From Fundidesulfovibrio putealis DSM 16056 (lineage in GTDB: Bacteria; Desulfobacterota; Desulfovibrionia; Desulfovibrionales; Desulfovibrionaceae): a stretch of DNA of 64,000 nucleotides. The notes under the pieces are model-generated. The model was not told the DNA's origin and did no database searches. It saw only the letters and a list, made by a program, of their open reading frames with translations. The position numbers were made by a program, and so were the translations under genes. Below, one piece after another: positions 18,903-27,865 of this stretch; positions within the stretch are counted from its first letter, which is position 1; every line of letters begins with the position of its first letter. Where the stretch lies: positions 1 through 64,000 of the forward strand of contig NZ_AUBQ01000004.1 in assembly GCF_000429325.1 (NCBI RefSeq). Reading direction: 5' to 3'.

Positions 18903-19461
18903 GACCGAGGGCAGCCCTTGAGGTTTGTCTTTTGCTGCGTCGTTTCGCTGGGTCCTCAACTTTTCTCCTGGAGAAGGCTGAGTGGAACATGAGGCCCTTG
19001 GCGAAGGGACTCTTGGTGGATTTTCAAGAGTCTACCTTCCCGTGGGCTTGCTGCTTCTGGGCTGGGTATTCGGGAATGATCCTGCAAGTGATGAAGGGCT
19101 GGCGGAAGGGGCGCAGGAGCTATTTTGAAAACGACCTCTTGATGAAAAATCAAGGGATGTGGGTGTTTGAGCTATTCGCTGGGACTGGGTGGCTGCGCCG
19201 GTTTGGACATTTGGACATTTTCGGTGCATCCCTGAAGTGTCCTTGGAGGATGAGGGATGGAGAGGGAGAGTCCACAAACCATTTTCTGCTTGGATGAGTG
19301 ATGACACGGGTGTTGACGGAGAGACAGCCGGAGCAAATCACATGGGCTTGGGGATTTACCCTGGGCAGTTTGGTTGCTGGGGCTTCCTTTGTATAATCCT
19401 TACACGGGCTCGCCGTGTGTCTTATGAGTTGGAAGAGAGAATTCTTCTTGGCGAGGTCCCG
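18903..19461. other. Intergenic region upstream of the histidine kinase
   Basis: About 560 bases. Frames here lack codon or family features, and I see no RNA gene. A short direct repeat TTTGGACA occurs at about 19,202-19,216. The kinase promoter should lie here, but no site can be assigned. Confidence 0.35.
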
Positions 19462-21510
19462 ATGACCAAGCAGCGAAGCTACACTAGTCCCGACGGACAA
19501 GCCGTCGATGCGTTGATGGATGCCCAGACTAGTCTGCGCACAGTTCTCGAGGCGTCACCAGTTAGCATGTTTGTCATTGGCCCGGATCGAACTCTCCTGT
19601 TTGCCAACTCCATTGCCCAAAACCTGTTCAAATCTTATCCAATAGGAAGCGCGAGAAGCTGCTGCGGCGACCTCATCGCTTGTAGAAACAGGCATTTAGA
19701 TCAAAGTGGTTGCGGTCATTCCTGTGAATGTTCACAATGCGACTTGGACAACGCCATCTTAACGGCTCTGAAAGGGGAGGAAGATTCCACATGTTTGCGC
19801 GGGGAATCTCACTTTTACTCCGACAACTGTCCGGATGTATTATGGGTCAAATTCGCAGTTACTCCGCTCAATATTGGCGAACAGCGGTACGCATTGGCCA
19901 GTGTAGAAGATATAACTGAACGCAAGCTGACAGAAAAGGCCCTTCAGACGAGCGAACGTCGTTTTTCGGAACTTATCCGTTACTCTTTTGATTCGATTAC
20001 AATTCTTGATGCTGAAGGAGTTCAAATTTTTGTCAGTGATGCTGTTGAAAGGATACTTGGGTACGACCCTTCGGCGCTAATAGGCATATCTGTCATCAAA
20101 GAAATGGTTCACCCAGATGACCAGGCGCGAGTGAAGACGACGTTTGCAACAATTCTGAAAGAGGGGATGGGGGGGACTCAGTACCGACATAAGCATAAGA
20201 ACGGCTCTTGGGTATATCTTGAGGCCTGGGGAACAAACCAATTGGAGAATCCAGATATCCGCGGTGTCGTTGTCAATGTTCGTGATATCACCGAGAGAAA
20301 ACTTGCTGAGTGTGCATTGAGCGTTTCTGAGGAGCAGTTTAAAAGTATTGTTGAATCTTCACCGATGGGTATGCATTTCTACCGTTTAGACGACAATAAC
20401 CGATTGATTCTTGTTGCTGCAAACCCGGCTTCAGACCGTTTACTTAACATTGAACACTCGAAACTCATCGGTATGTCCATCGAGGACGCTTTTCCAGGTC
20501 TCATCGAGACTGACATCCCTGAAATGTACCGAGAGGTCGCACTCGGGCAAATTCCTATACAGACGTTCGAGACACCATACCGGGACGAACATTTTTCAGG
20601 AGTCTACGAGGTTTATGTTTTCAGGACTGGAGATAGGACTGTGGCAACATTGTACCTTGATGTTTCTGAGCGTAAGAAAGTCCAAGAGCTGATGATTCAG
20701 ACTGAAAAAATGATGAGCGTGGGTGGATTAGCGGCAGGAATGGCTCATGAAATCAATAATCCATTGAGTGGTATTCTGCAAAATGTTCAGGTTTTGATGC
20801 GTCGCCTTACCACTGAACTCCCTGAAAACCTGCGTGCTGCTGAAGATATTGGATGTTCCTTTGATACCATTAAAAGTTTCATGGAGAAACGCGACATTAT
20901 TTCTTCTCTTGAATCTGTACGCTCGGCGGGAACAAGGGCAGCTCGGATAGTTTCTAGCATGCTTGAATTTAGTCGGAAGAGCACGTCCGGCCATACTCCA
21001 GTCGACTTAAACGCTCTTTTGGATAAGGCATTGGAGCTTTGCTCCACCGACTACGATTTGAAAAAGAAATACGATTTCCGTAGCATACGAATTGTCAGGG
21101 ACTATGAACCCACCCTGCCGCTGGTCTCATGTTTTGAAACACAAATTCAGCAAGTTCTCATGAACCTTTTGACCAACGCGGCTCAGGCTATGGCTGACAC
21201 TCCCTCTCCATCCATTTCTCTGAGAACTTTTACTGAAAGAGATTGGGCGTGTATTGAGATTGAAGACAATGGACCGGGCATGACTGAAGACGTTAGAAAG
21301 CACGTCTTCGAGCCATTCTTTACAACCAAACCTGTCGGAGAAGGTACTGGGCTCGGTCTGTCTGTATCTTACTTCATCGTAGTTAATCACCATCATGGGA
21401 CGATCAATGTCAATTCAGTATTGAGGAAGGGGACACGTTTTGTTGTCAGGTTGCCGATTACGCCGAATCCCGCCACAAATGTTGAGAGAGTCGATAGGTT
21501 TGAAGTCTGA
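19462..21510 (+). CDS. Soluble PAS-PAS-PAS histidine kinase (orphan)
   Basis: A 682-residue sensor kinase without membrane segments. PAS1 (about 25-150) holds a striking cysteine cluster, SCCGDLIACRNRH and SGCGHSCECSQCDL, followed by VEDITERK; PAS2 (about 165-285) ends in VNVRDITERK; PAS3 (about 295-415) ends in LYLDVSERKK. The kinase core has H-box MAHEINNPLSGIL, N-box MNLLTNAAQAM, DNGPGM, EPFFTTKP and GTGLGLS, all intact. A helical insert separates H-box and the ARIVSSMLEFSRKS segment. ATG 19462 follows GAGG; upstream codons in frame look non-coding. No response regulator is adjacent, so its partner is unknown. The cysteines may bind a metal, haem or react with redox signals. Confidence 0.92.
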   Translation: MTKQRSYTSPDGQAVDALMDAQTSLRTVLEASPVSMFVIGPDRTLLFANSIAQNLFKSYPIGSARSCCGDLIACRNRHLDQSGCGHSCECSQCDLDNAILTALKGEEDSTCLRGESHFYSDNCPDVLWVKFAVTPLNIGEQRYALASVEDITERKLTEKALQTSERRFSELIRYSFDSITILDAEGVQIFVSDAVERILGYDPSALIGISVIKEMVHPDDQARVKTTFATILKEGMGGTQYRHKHKNGSWVYLEAWGTNQLENPDIRGVVVNVRDITERKLAECALSVSEEQFKSIVESSPMGMHFYRLDDNNRLILVAANPASDRLLNIEHSKLIGMSIEDAFPGLIETDIPEMYREVALGQIPIQTFETPYRDEHFSGVYEVYVFRTGDRTVATLYLDVSERKKVQELMIQTEKMMSVGGLAAGMAHEINNPLSGILQNVQVLMRRLTTELPENLRAAEDIGCSFDTIKSFMEKRDIISSLESVRSAGTRAARIVSSMLEFSRKSTSGHTPVDLNALLDKALELCSTDYDLKKKYDFRSIRIVRDYEPTLPLVSCFETQIQQVLMNLLTNAAQAMADTPSPSISLRTFTERDWACIEIEDNGPGMTEDVRKHVFEPFFTTKPVGEGTGLGLSVSYFIVVNHHHGTINVNSVLRKGTRFVVRLPITPNPATNVERVDRFEV

Positions 21511-21720
21511 GTGACTGGGACTTACTCTCGTCATGAATGAGGCCTCTACCAAGCAAATTTGCAGCCATTGTTCCCACCCATTTATCTTAAGGGCAACACC
21601 AGTACCGTTACCTGTGAAATCCCCTATTTTACTGTTCAAATTCGGCGACATTCGTGTCGATGTCAGAAGAGCCAAATTATAGATTTCACAATTGCCTGGA
21701 GAATCGCAAGGAGAAGTCGA

Positions 21721-21925
21721 GAGATGGCCTTCAACCTGAAAAAGTGTTGGGCAATGGTCAACTAGGCGGGGGGGCGCTTGGAGTGCGCCGATCTGCCCCA
21801 CCTAAGGGCAAATGAGGGCACAATCTGGCGTTGAAACAGAAATCCGACCCCCAATTGATTTACCAGGGGGGAGATGGAACACGTTACAACGAATTACGCA
21901 GTGGTCTCCCCTTGGGGCGGCGAGA
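21721..21925 (+). pseudogene. IS5-type element 3' remnant (second copy of the 3.1-kb element end)
   Basis: MAFNLKKCWAMVN followed by TAG equals the last codons of the transposase at 3,164-4,193 (MAFNLKKCWAMVK). The bases beyond also match that copy's flank, up to GAATTACGCAGTGGTCTC near 21,890-21,907. Nothing of the upstream transposase is present; 21,511-21,720 has no recognisable content. Confidence 0.7.
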
Positions 21926-22009
21926 TCGCCGACAAGATCCATCCATTCCCGAAAGACAGCATGAATCTCTATGGCGTCGGCGGGATGCTTTCGGTAAACC
22001 TGTGGAGGG

Positions 22010-23323
22010 TCATCGTTCCAAGCCATGTGCCAGCGTTGGAAGTTCCCGTTCAGCCTGAATGAACCTGCAAGCGACTTCCTCGATATCTTTTGAGGACACT
22101 CCGAGTTCGAAAAAAAACTCCCGCCACTGTCTCGTGATGCTTAGCATATCGTTGAGGATGGCTCGGGCTTCTTCGCGCCGAAGGCCAAAAGGCTCCGTCC
22201 AACTCAAAATGTTCTCAAGAGTCGCTGCCTTCGGGTTCTTTTGCTTTCCGCAGGCAAGGGCAAGATCGTATTCGTTGGAGTTGTTGGCGATGTATGCCGG
22301 AGTGATGTCATACGCTGGAGTAATGGCCACATGAGTACGCTCCACAAAAAAAGATTGCTGCTTTGGGTGGTCATCCCTGTTGGAGCAGAGAACGTTAAAC
22401 GCCATTCTCTTGAACAATTCCCCGCCAACTTTGACATTTCCATGACGCCTGGCAGTCTCGGAAAGGTGTTGATAACTCTTCCAATCACCTTCTAGTGGCA
22501 AATTGCCCAGTGTAAACCCTGAAATAAAATGCTTCGGGATGCCCATGTTGTCCCTGTCAAATCGCTGCACGAGAAGGACATCAATATAATTATTGACGTT
22601 GATCATCGATGTATTAGCGGTTTCAATTCCGCAGCGTTTGGCCAAGTTCATCGTAGCAAACTCTATTCTGGGGTCATTCCACGCATCTCCAAGCTTGGGG
22701 AACTTGGCGATCCACTCCCTACCGTCGTTGGAACGATAGAATGCTTTAGGTCGGCTGCCCCCTAAAGCCGAGAAGCTGAAAGCCATGGCTTTCATGATTG
22801 GGTCCGAAAGCTCCTGCCGGAGCGCCGGTAGGGTATCGTCCTGAGCGTGCTTCTCAACGAGTCGAACAAGATGAGCCATCTTCTCCAGGTCTGAAACAGG
22901 CCTCATAAGAGGCGGTCCGTCGTGCCAGTCCGCCATGGAACGCGGCCCGGAAGCGTCTGGCCCGAAAGCCATGCCTCCGGTCCGCAGTGGCTCATGCACG
23001 GCCGTGAGCAATTCAAACTGGGTCATGGTGTCGGGATGACGTGGGGCATAGATCGAGAGAATCTTCCGAGCCCAGGAGTCGGGCGAAGCATCCCGGAACA
23101 CGTTCGGAAGACCTTCCTTGGTGCGAAAAGTCAGGGACCCTTTGAGCCTTAGGGGCAACAAGACTGGATCAAGGGGTACCGCGTCTTCACGCTCAAGGTA
23201 TCTGCGGCCATATCCAAAGATGTATTGATCCGTTTTGGGAATGTAAGTGAGCACTCCAGCCGGAACATATCCCACGCCGGTGAGCGAAACAAAAACGACC
23301 GCGTTTTCTCTGTCAGATGTCAT
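22010..23323 (-). CDS. hipA: HipA-type serine/threonine kinase toxin
   Basis: A 437-residue HipA-fold protein. After an N-terminal HipA_N-like region, the kinase core carries ALGGSRPKAFY (glycine-rich loop region), EWIAKFPK (ATP-binding lysine), EFATMNLAKRCGIE, VLLVQRFDR, the catalytic loop CSNRDDHPKQQSF and the metal-binding AYDITPAY. HipA toxins phosphorylate translation factors such as GltX, stopping growth; the exact substrate here is unknown. It overlaps the upstream hipB by 11 bases, the normal antitoxin-toxin order. All key motifs are present, so it is probably active. Confidence 0.9.
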   Translation of the reverse strand: MTSDRENAVVFVSLTGVGYVPAGVLTYIPKTDQYIFGYGRRYLEREDAVPLDPVLLPLRLKGSLTFRTKEGLPNVFRDASPDSWARKILSIYAPRHPDTMTQFELLTAVHEPLRTGGMAFGPDASGPRSMADWHDGPPLMRPVSDLEKMAHLVRLVEKHAQDDTLPALRQELSDPIMKAMAFSFSALGGSRPKAFYRSNDGREWIAKFPKLGDAWNDPRIEFATMNLAKRCGIETANTSMINVNNYIDVLLVQRFDRDNMGIPKHFISGFTLGNLPLEGDWKSYQHLSETARRHGNVKVGGELFKRMAFNVLCSNRDDHPKQQSFFVERTHVAITPAYDITPAYIANNSNEYDLALACGKQKNPKAATLENILSWTEPFGLRREEARAILNDMLSITRQWREFFFELGVSSKDIEEVACRFIQAERELPTLAHGLER

Positions 23324-23660
23324 AGAGTTTATCGTCTCCGTCCTTCTTTCTCACGTATTTAGGCAACGCATCCACGGCCAGGAGCGTTCCAAGCCGATCG
23401 TTTTGCGGATCAGCGAGCGCTCCCAGGTTCCCTTCCAGTTCCAGGACCCAAAGCACATGGGCCAGAACCCCAAGGGACACACCAGGGTGACCCTTTTCCA
23501 GTCTCGTGATAGTAAGACGGCTGATAAAAGCTCTTTCAGCCAGCTCTGCTGCGGTAATTCCCCGCCGCACTCGGGCAGCCCGGATATCTTGGCCAAGCTT
23601 GGCCAGGGCGTTCGCAGCTGAAGCAGGGAGGGCCTCTTTTGCCATTGTTCGCTTGCTCAT
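23313..23660 (-). CDS. hipB: HipB-type XRE antitoxin
   Basis: A 115-residue protein with a helix-turn-helix: LGQDIRAARVRRGITAAELAERAFISRLTITRLEKGHPGVSLG (residues about 20-65; cited in part), followed by VLWVLELEGNLGALADPQNDR. It should neutralise HipA and repress its own operon. MSK at 23660 is chosen; ATG 23645 (MAKEAL) is a second possibility. Immediately upstream lies an inverted repeat that could be its operator. Confidence 0.88.
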   Translation of the reverse strand: MSKRTMAKEALPASAANALAKLGQDIRAARVRRGITAAELAERAFISRLTITRLEKGHPGVSLGVLAHVLWVLELEGNLGALADPQNDRLGTLLAVDALPKYVRKKDGDDKLYDI

Positions 23661-23663
23661 GCC

Positions 23664-23705
23664 TAATAAATAATACATATGATTGGCTTCGTGCAATATT
23701 TATTA
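23664..23705. promoter_or_regulatory. Inverted repeat upstream of hipBA (putative HipB operator)
   Basis: TAATAAATA at 23664-23672 is the exact reverse complement of TATTTATTA at 23697-23705, with a 24-base AT-rich spacer. It begins four bases before the hipB start codon, overlapping the expected promoter, as for autoregulated antitoxin operons. Binding by HipB is inferred from position. Confidence 0.5.
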
Positions 23706-23878
23706 AGCACAAATTTTCACGAAGCAAGCTCGGCTGTCCCATGGGAAGCTCCAGGAGACATACCGGTCTCCTCCCTGAAATCTCAGGCCTCATGCCGTTG
23801 GGACAAAGTCCGCTAGGTTTGCAAGTCGCAGGCAAGGAGCCTGACCGGCGCCAATGAGCAAACTGTCTCATAATGGGA

Positions 23879-24172
23879 CTAATAGTAATGGATCTTCGCG
23901 AGGGTCCAGTTCGTCCTGTCGCAGTTGGCCAAGTCCACATGGCGCTCGATGGTGTCACCCGGAGGCAGAGCCTGACCGTCAGTGGAGTAGGCGATGAACA
24001 TGGCCAGATCGACAGCCTGGGCATCGTTCCGAACTTCGCGCAACATCACTTCCGCAACAAGCAGCTGATCGCTTGCCGTCATCTCCAGAAGCAAAAATGA
24101 CCGACCGACCCTCAACTCATCCAAGGCAAGGAACGGACCCTGGAAGGTCCTCCGCAACGTATTTACGACCAC
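23879..24172 (-). CDS. Unrecognised protein downstream of the tail-collar-like gene
   Basis: A 97-residue protein starting at GTG 24172 with GGAG six bases upstream, 14 bases after the collar-like gene stop, so it is the last gene of the long transfer/pilus train. The sequence (FLALDELRVGRSFLLLEM, LLVAEVMLREVRNDAQAVDLAMFIAYSTD, DTIERHVDLANCD) looks like a compact mixed alpha/beta domain without signal peptide or membrane segment. A decayed relative lies at 15.1-15.4 kb. Position after a tail-fibre-like gene invites comparison with fibre assembly chaperones, but I do not recognise the family. Confidence 0.65.
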   Translation of the reverse strand: MVVNTLRRTFQGPFLALDELRVGRSFLLLEMTASDQLLVAEVMLREVRNDAQAVDLAMFIAYSTDGQALPPGDTIERHVDLANCDRTNWTLAKIHYY

Positions 24173-24186
24173 AGATACTCCTTCAC

Positions 24187-24885
24187 TCAGAGGATCGAGC
24201 GGATGAGATAACGCACTCTCGTGTGAACCGGCGCTGTTTCCGAACCACCACTGTATGTTCCGGTTTGAGCGCTTACGTAGGCCGTTCCCGTCAACGACCC
24301 GCTGTTGAGCGACCCGGAAATTGATCCGCCTGATGTTGAACGAGTTTCAGTGTTGTAGTTTGCACCTGTAACAGCCCCCATGCCGCCGCCACCGGTATAA
24401 TCACCTCCAGTATTAACTACGGTCTGCGTAAACCAATATGTCTGGGATGACGCCGATCCACTCAAAGAGGTCGAATTCAGCCCCCCACTGACAGGAGCGT
24501 TTTGCCCAGGGACGGACACGGTATGTGACTTGATGGTGTCAGATACTTGAGTACCGACAAGTCCTGCCGTGGTCGTGCCGCGCAGGAACTGGCCATTATA
24601 GTTCGGGATTGGCTGTCCACCCAGAACGGCACGAAGGCGATCATACTGGCTGCCAGCGGGGACTGCCTGACCGTTGCACTCCAGCCATTTGCCTATATCT
24701 GCCGGGTTGGAGCCGGATGGCCACGCGACCACCGTTCCCACGGCTATGGTGCTTTGGCTGGTGATAGCGACCGTCATTGGGTCGAAGCTGGTGGCGTCGA
24801 CAGCCAGGACCGGGCCAGCCGTCACCAGCCACATGCCCAGGACCGCAAAGCGCAGAGCGCGGCGAATCTTCATCACCAACTTCAT
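24187..24885 (-). CDS. Secreted tail-collar-like protein, candidate pilus-associated adhesin
   Basis: A 232-residue protein with a signal peptide (basic start, FAVLGMWLVTAGPVLAVDA) and a domain resembling phage tail-collar/microcystin-dependent proteins: VGTVVAWPSGSNPADIGKWLECNGQAV, then PNYNGQFLRG (cited in pieces). The C-terminal half is rich in Ser, Gly and Thr (GGLNSTSLSGSASS, STSGGSISGSLNSGSL) and closes with HTRVRYLIRS, as in tail-fibre tips. ATG 24885 has GAGGTGA upstream and overlaps the end of the transglycosylase region closely. In the pilus context it may be a tip or surface adhesin; that is inference. Confidence 0.7.
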   Translation of the reverse strand: MKLVMKIRRALRFAVLGMWLVTAGPVLAVDATSFDPMTVAITSQSTIAVGTVVAWPSGSNPADIGKWLECNGQAVPAGSQYDRLRAVLGGQPIPNYNGQFLRGTTTAGLVGTQVSDTIKSHTVSVPGQNAPVSGGLNSTSLSGSASSQTYWFTQTVVNTGGDYTGGGGMGAVTGANYNTETRSTSGGSISGSLNSGSLTGTAYVSAQTGTYSGGSETAPVHTRVRYLIRSIL

Positions 24886-24887
24886 GG

Positions 24888-25511
24888 TCACCTCACGATC
24901 CGTTCATTGCTGGCCACTTCCCGGAACCGCTTCACCAGCATCGGCGCTTGCGCCACGGCTTGGTTTGCGGGACGGCTTTGTTCGACGACAGGAGTGGGCG
25001 CGGATGAGGAAGGAGAGGCGTTCATCCGGCGCATACGGTCCAGGACGGCCACGGCATAGGCCCGGCCGCGATCCGGATTGCGTTCGACGGGCGTGTGGTA
25101 GGCGGCCACGGCCTGCCAGGTCAGGCCGTGACGCTTGATGCATTGCGCGAGAATCCAGACGCCCACCTGGATGTTGCCGCGAGGACCGAACACCACGTCC
25201 AGCGGAAGCTTGTAGCGCCGCAGCCACTGCGAGTTGACCTGCATGACCCCGATGTCGAATGAGAGGCCCCGCATGAGGCAGGCCTGACTGAGCGCCAGGG
25301 CCTGCTCCCGGTCGGCATGCAACACGGTCCGGCCCTCGATGTTCATTGCCCACGGCCCCATGCCGCTCTCATGGCTGGCGATGGCCAGGGCCAGGGCCTT
25401 CGGGACCCCATAGCGTTCGCAGGGGGCGTCGAAGAGGGCGTCCAGGTCCTGGCTGGCCAGGACCTGGTTGCACGTCATGAGGAAGAACGCGACGGCGAAG
25501 GCTAGCCTCAT
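24888..25511 (-). CDS. Lytic transglycosylase of the transfer/pilus system (PilT/VirB1-like)
   Basis: A 207-residue exported protein: signal peptide MRLAFAVAFFLMTCNQVLA, then a lysozyme-like SLT domain with ALALAIASHESGMGPWAMN (catalytic glutamate in SHESG), IGVMQVNSQWL and AYHTPVERNPDRGRAYAVAVL. It opens peptidoglycan for the trans-envelope machine, as VirB1 in type IV secretion or PilT of the R64 thin pilus. The start codon at 25511 overlaps the upstream gene's stop (ATGA). A hydrophilic tail of about 50 residues follows the domain. Confidence 0.88.
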   Translation of the reverse strand: MRLAFAVAFFLMTCNQVLASQDLDALFDAPCERYGVPKALALAIASHESGMGPWAMNIEGRTVLHADREQALALSQACLMRGLSFDIGVMQVNSQWLRRYKLPLDVVFGPRGNIQVGVWILAQCIKRHGLTWQAVAAYHTPVERNPDRGRAYAVAVLDRMRRMNASPSSSAPTPVVEQSRPANQAVAQAPMLVKRFREVASNERIVR

Positions 25512-27865
25512 CGCTCCATCCCCTGGCACTTCTCCCTGGACAGGCCGCGATCCAGCTGTCGGGCCACCTCATCCAGGCCACGGCTGCCGTGGACGTCGTT
25601 CCAGTCGGTCAGGCCCGCCACCCGTTCCTCCTTGGTGAACTCGGGCACAATAACGCAGCCGCCCACGGCCTGGGCGGTTTGTTTGGCCTTCTCCACGCCG
25701 ATGTTGCCGTGCTCCCGGGCATGATCGTTGTCGGCGCAGACCACGATCTTGGCCATGGGGAATTTCTCCCGAAGGTTCCGGGCGACCGGCTCCAGGTTCC
25801 CGGCATCGAAGGCCACAGCCACGGGCTTGCCGGTTGCCATATGCAGGCTGACGCCCGTGGCGTAGCCTTCGGCGAGGAGGATTTCACCCTGTTCCAGCTT
25901 TTTCTCCTGGTCCACTAGGCAGAAACACCCCTTTTTCTCGGCCCCTGCCTGGAAACGCTTCGTGCCCCCCCAATCGATTTCCTGGACGTTTCTGAGCTGG
26001 CCCTCCGCATTGTAAAGAGGGATCAGGAGCACCGTGGAGTCGGACGATTCCTTGATGTCCCCGAGCGGCAGGATGCCCTTGCGGAGCAGATAGGGGTTGC
26101 TGATGGCCGCCATGGGCCTGATGGGCGGCAGGATGTGGAAGTTGTCCGCGCACATGCGGGCCACCTGGTCCTGAAGCTCCACGCGCTCGCGCTCCCGCTG
26201 CTGGAGGCGCTGTTCCGCTTCCTGCCGCAGGACGGCCTTCTGCTCCAGGGTCAGTGTATGGCCGGTGGCCTTCCACCTCGTTTTCTCGCCGGTGAGGTAG
26301 TTCTGATACCACCCGTTGGGAACGCCATCGAGGTGTCCCTGATAGGCCCCGTCCCGGGCCTGGGGTTTGCCGCCCAGGACGGGCACACGATGAATCTTGC
26401 CATCCATGATGGGGGACTGGCCCTTGAGGTCGAGCCCGGCCGCGCGCAGGGCCTGGGCGAACTCCTCGACGGGCGGCATGGACTTATGCGGAGCGGGGGC
26501 CTTGTCCTTGGAGAGCCAGCTTTTGAGCTTGTCCAGGTCGGCCCCTTCGGGAGCGTACCACATTTTGGCCTCCACGTCCCACTTGGCCCCGGCAGCCTTG
26601 GCTAGGTTCTTTTCACGGAAGGGCACGGCCAGGAACACCTTCCCAGTAGCCGTTTGGGATGGCGCGGCGGGTTCTTTGGAGGGATCGTCATCACGGGTAA
26701 TGCCATCCCGGGACTGCTCCACGGCATGCTTGAGGGCGGCAAAGGCTTCTGCGCGGGACGAGAAGAACTTGTCTTTAAACTGCGCAAGGAGGCCATCGTC
26801 ATTGGGGATGGCGAACCACTCATCCGGTGTGGACAGCATGACCTTGTCCACGATGCCGCCTTTGACTGGGTCTTTGTTCGTCGCCAGGCCGCCGGGCCTG
26901 GACTCACTCCAGCCTTCGGGCAGGGAGAGGTTTGGTGAAGCCGCTTCCTGGCCTTTGCCGAGTTCCTGCTCGTGTTCCATGACGAGCACGTAGTCTTTGA
27001 TCCTTTCAGCGTCCCGGCAGGCCCGGACGATTTCATAGGGGTCCTGCTCCAGCACCTTGATCCAAGAATTCACGTAGGAAAGGTGCTGGCCAGGGTCGTG
27101 GCCGATGCCCAAATCCTGGCCGAGCATCCAGGATGCGATCTCCGCCCTCAGTTCCTCCCTGGCGTAGACCTCGGACCCGAAGGGGCCGAATTCGCGCGCC
27201 ATGCGCGACTCGTGCCCTGTCCAGTGGCCAAGCTCATGCAGCGCGGTGGAATAGTAATTCCCGGGCGTGGGGAACCGCTCCATGGGAGGAAGACAGATTT
27301 CGTCCTTGGCCGGGCTGTAGAATGCCCGGTTGCGCTGGTTGTGCCTGATGACCGCGCCGGAATTTGCCAGGATGGCTTCAGCTTTCTCGTCCGGGTCCCA
27401 GGTCCGGACGAGCGTCGAAACGTCCAGTGACGGAACATTTCCTTCGAACTGGCTGACATGGAAGACCGACGAGAACCGGACAATGGGCCTGGCCAGCTGA
27501 ACAGTTTCCATGACCTGCTTGCCATCGGCATCCAGGACAGGCTTGCCCTGGTCATCCGTGGCCGGGACATCCTTGGTGAACTGCCAGAAAACGATCGGCT
27601 GGGACTTCTCCCCCTTGCGGACGCGGCAATCTATTGAGTTCGCCTGCCGCAGGGTCATCCACCGGGGATCGGCATACCCCTTGCGCGAGAGCATCAAACG
27701 GTTGATGCCGCTGTATATTGTGCCGGACACGGGGTTCATGGGGGAATAGAGCTGCCCCGGGAGCCAAGGCTTTTGCCAGGGGGCCACACCCAGCTTGAGG
27801 TCCTCGATGATCTGTTCGGCGAACACCTCGTGGAGCGGTTTGCGGGCAACCGCCTCAACGGCCAT
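25508..27865 (-). CDS. ArdC-like antirestriction/zincin protein fused to DUF5710 and Toprim primase-like domains
   Basis: A 785-residue multidomain protein. Residues about 1-130 are an ArdC N domain (HEVFAEQIIEDLKLGVAPWQKPW, SGINRLML, KGEKSQPIVFW); 150-290 a zincin metallopeptidase with ALHELGHWTGH (HExxH) and the downstream REELRAEIASW; about 425-470 a DUF5710 module (VFLAVPFREKNLAKAAGAKWD, MWYAPEG); about 600-780 a TraC/primase-type Toprim domain (EGYATGVSLHMATGKPV, IVVCADND, DWNDVH). ArdC-type proteins protect incoming single-stranded DNA from restriction; plasmid primases start the complementary strand. ATG 27865 fits the domain start; the frame runs open to 28003. Product of fusion of two plasmid-transfer functions. 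Confidence 0.88.
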   Translation of the reverse strand: MAVEAVARKPLHEVFAEQIIEDLKLGVAPWQKPWLPGQLYSPMNPVSGTIYSGINRLMLSRKGYADPRWMTLRQANSIDCRVRKGEKSQPIVFWQFTKDVPATDDQGKPVLDADGKQVMETVQLARPIVRFSSVFHVSQFEGNVPSLDVSTLVRTWDPDEKAEAILANSGAVIRHNQRNRAFYSPAKDEICLPPMERFPTPGNYYSTALHELGHWTGHESRMAREFGPFGSEVYAREELRAEIASWMLGQDLGIGHDPGQHLSYVNSWIKVLEQDPYEIVRACRDAERIKDYVLVMEHEQELGKGQEAASPNLSLPEGWSESRPGGLATNKDPVKGGIVDKVMLSTPDEWFAIPNDDGLLAQFKDKFFSSRAEAFAALKHAVEQSRDGITRDDDPSKEPAAPSQTATGKVFLAVPFREKNLAKAAGAKWDVEAKMWYAPEGADLDKLKSWLSKDKAPAPHKSMPPVEEFAQALRAAGLDLKGQSPIMDGKIHRVPVLGGKPQARDGAYQGHLDGVPNGWYQNYLTGEKTRWKATGHTLTLEQKAVLRQEAEQRLQQRERERVELQDQVARMCADNFHILPPIRPMAAISNPYLLRKGILPLGDIKESSDSTVLLIPLYNAEGQLRNVQEIDWGGTKRFQAGAEKKGCFCLVDQEKKLEQGEILLAEGYATGVSLHMATGKPVAVAFDAGNLEPVARNLREKFPMAKIVVCADNDHAREHGNIGVEKAKQTAQAVGGCVIVPEFTKEERVAGLTDWNDVHGSRGLDEVARQLDRGLSREKCQGMER

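Noticed and set aside
21874-22062. 62-codon frame (MEHVTTNYAVV...) downstream of the IS5 relic
   Set aside because: It starts inside the duplicated IS flank, overlaps the hipA end and lacks a ribosome site.
23753-23772. AGGAGAC/GTCTCCT hairpin after hipBA and the transfer train as a terminator
   Set aside because: It is not followed by a T-run in either direction and lies upstream, not downstream, of hipBA; role unclear.
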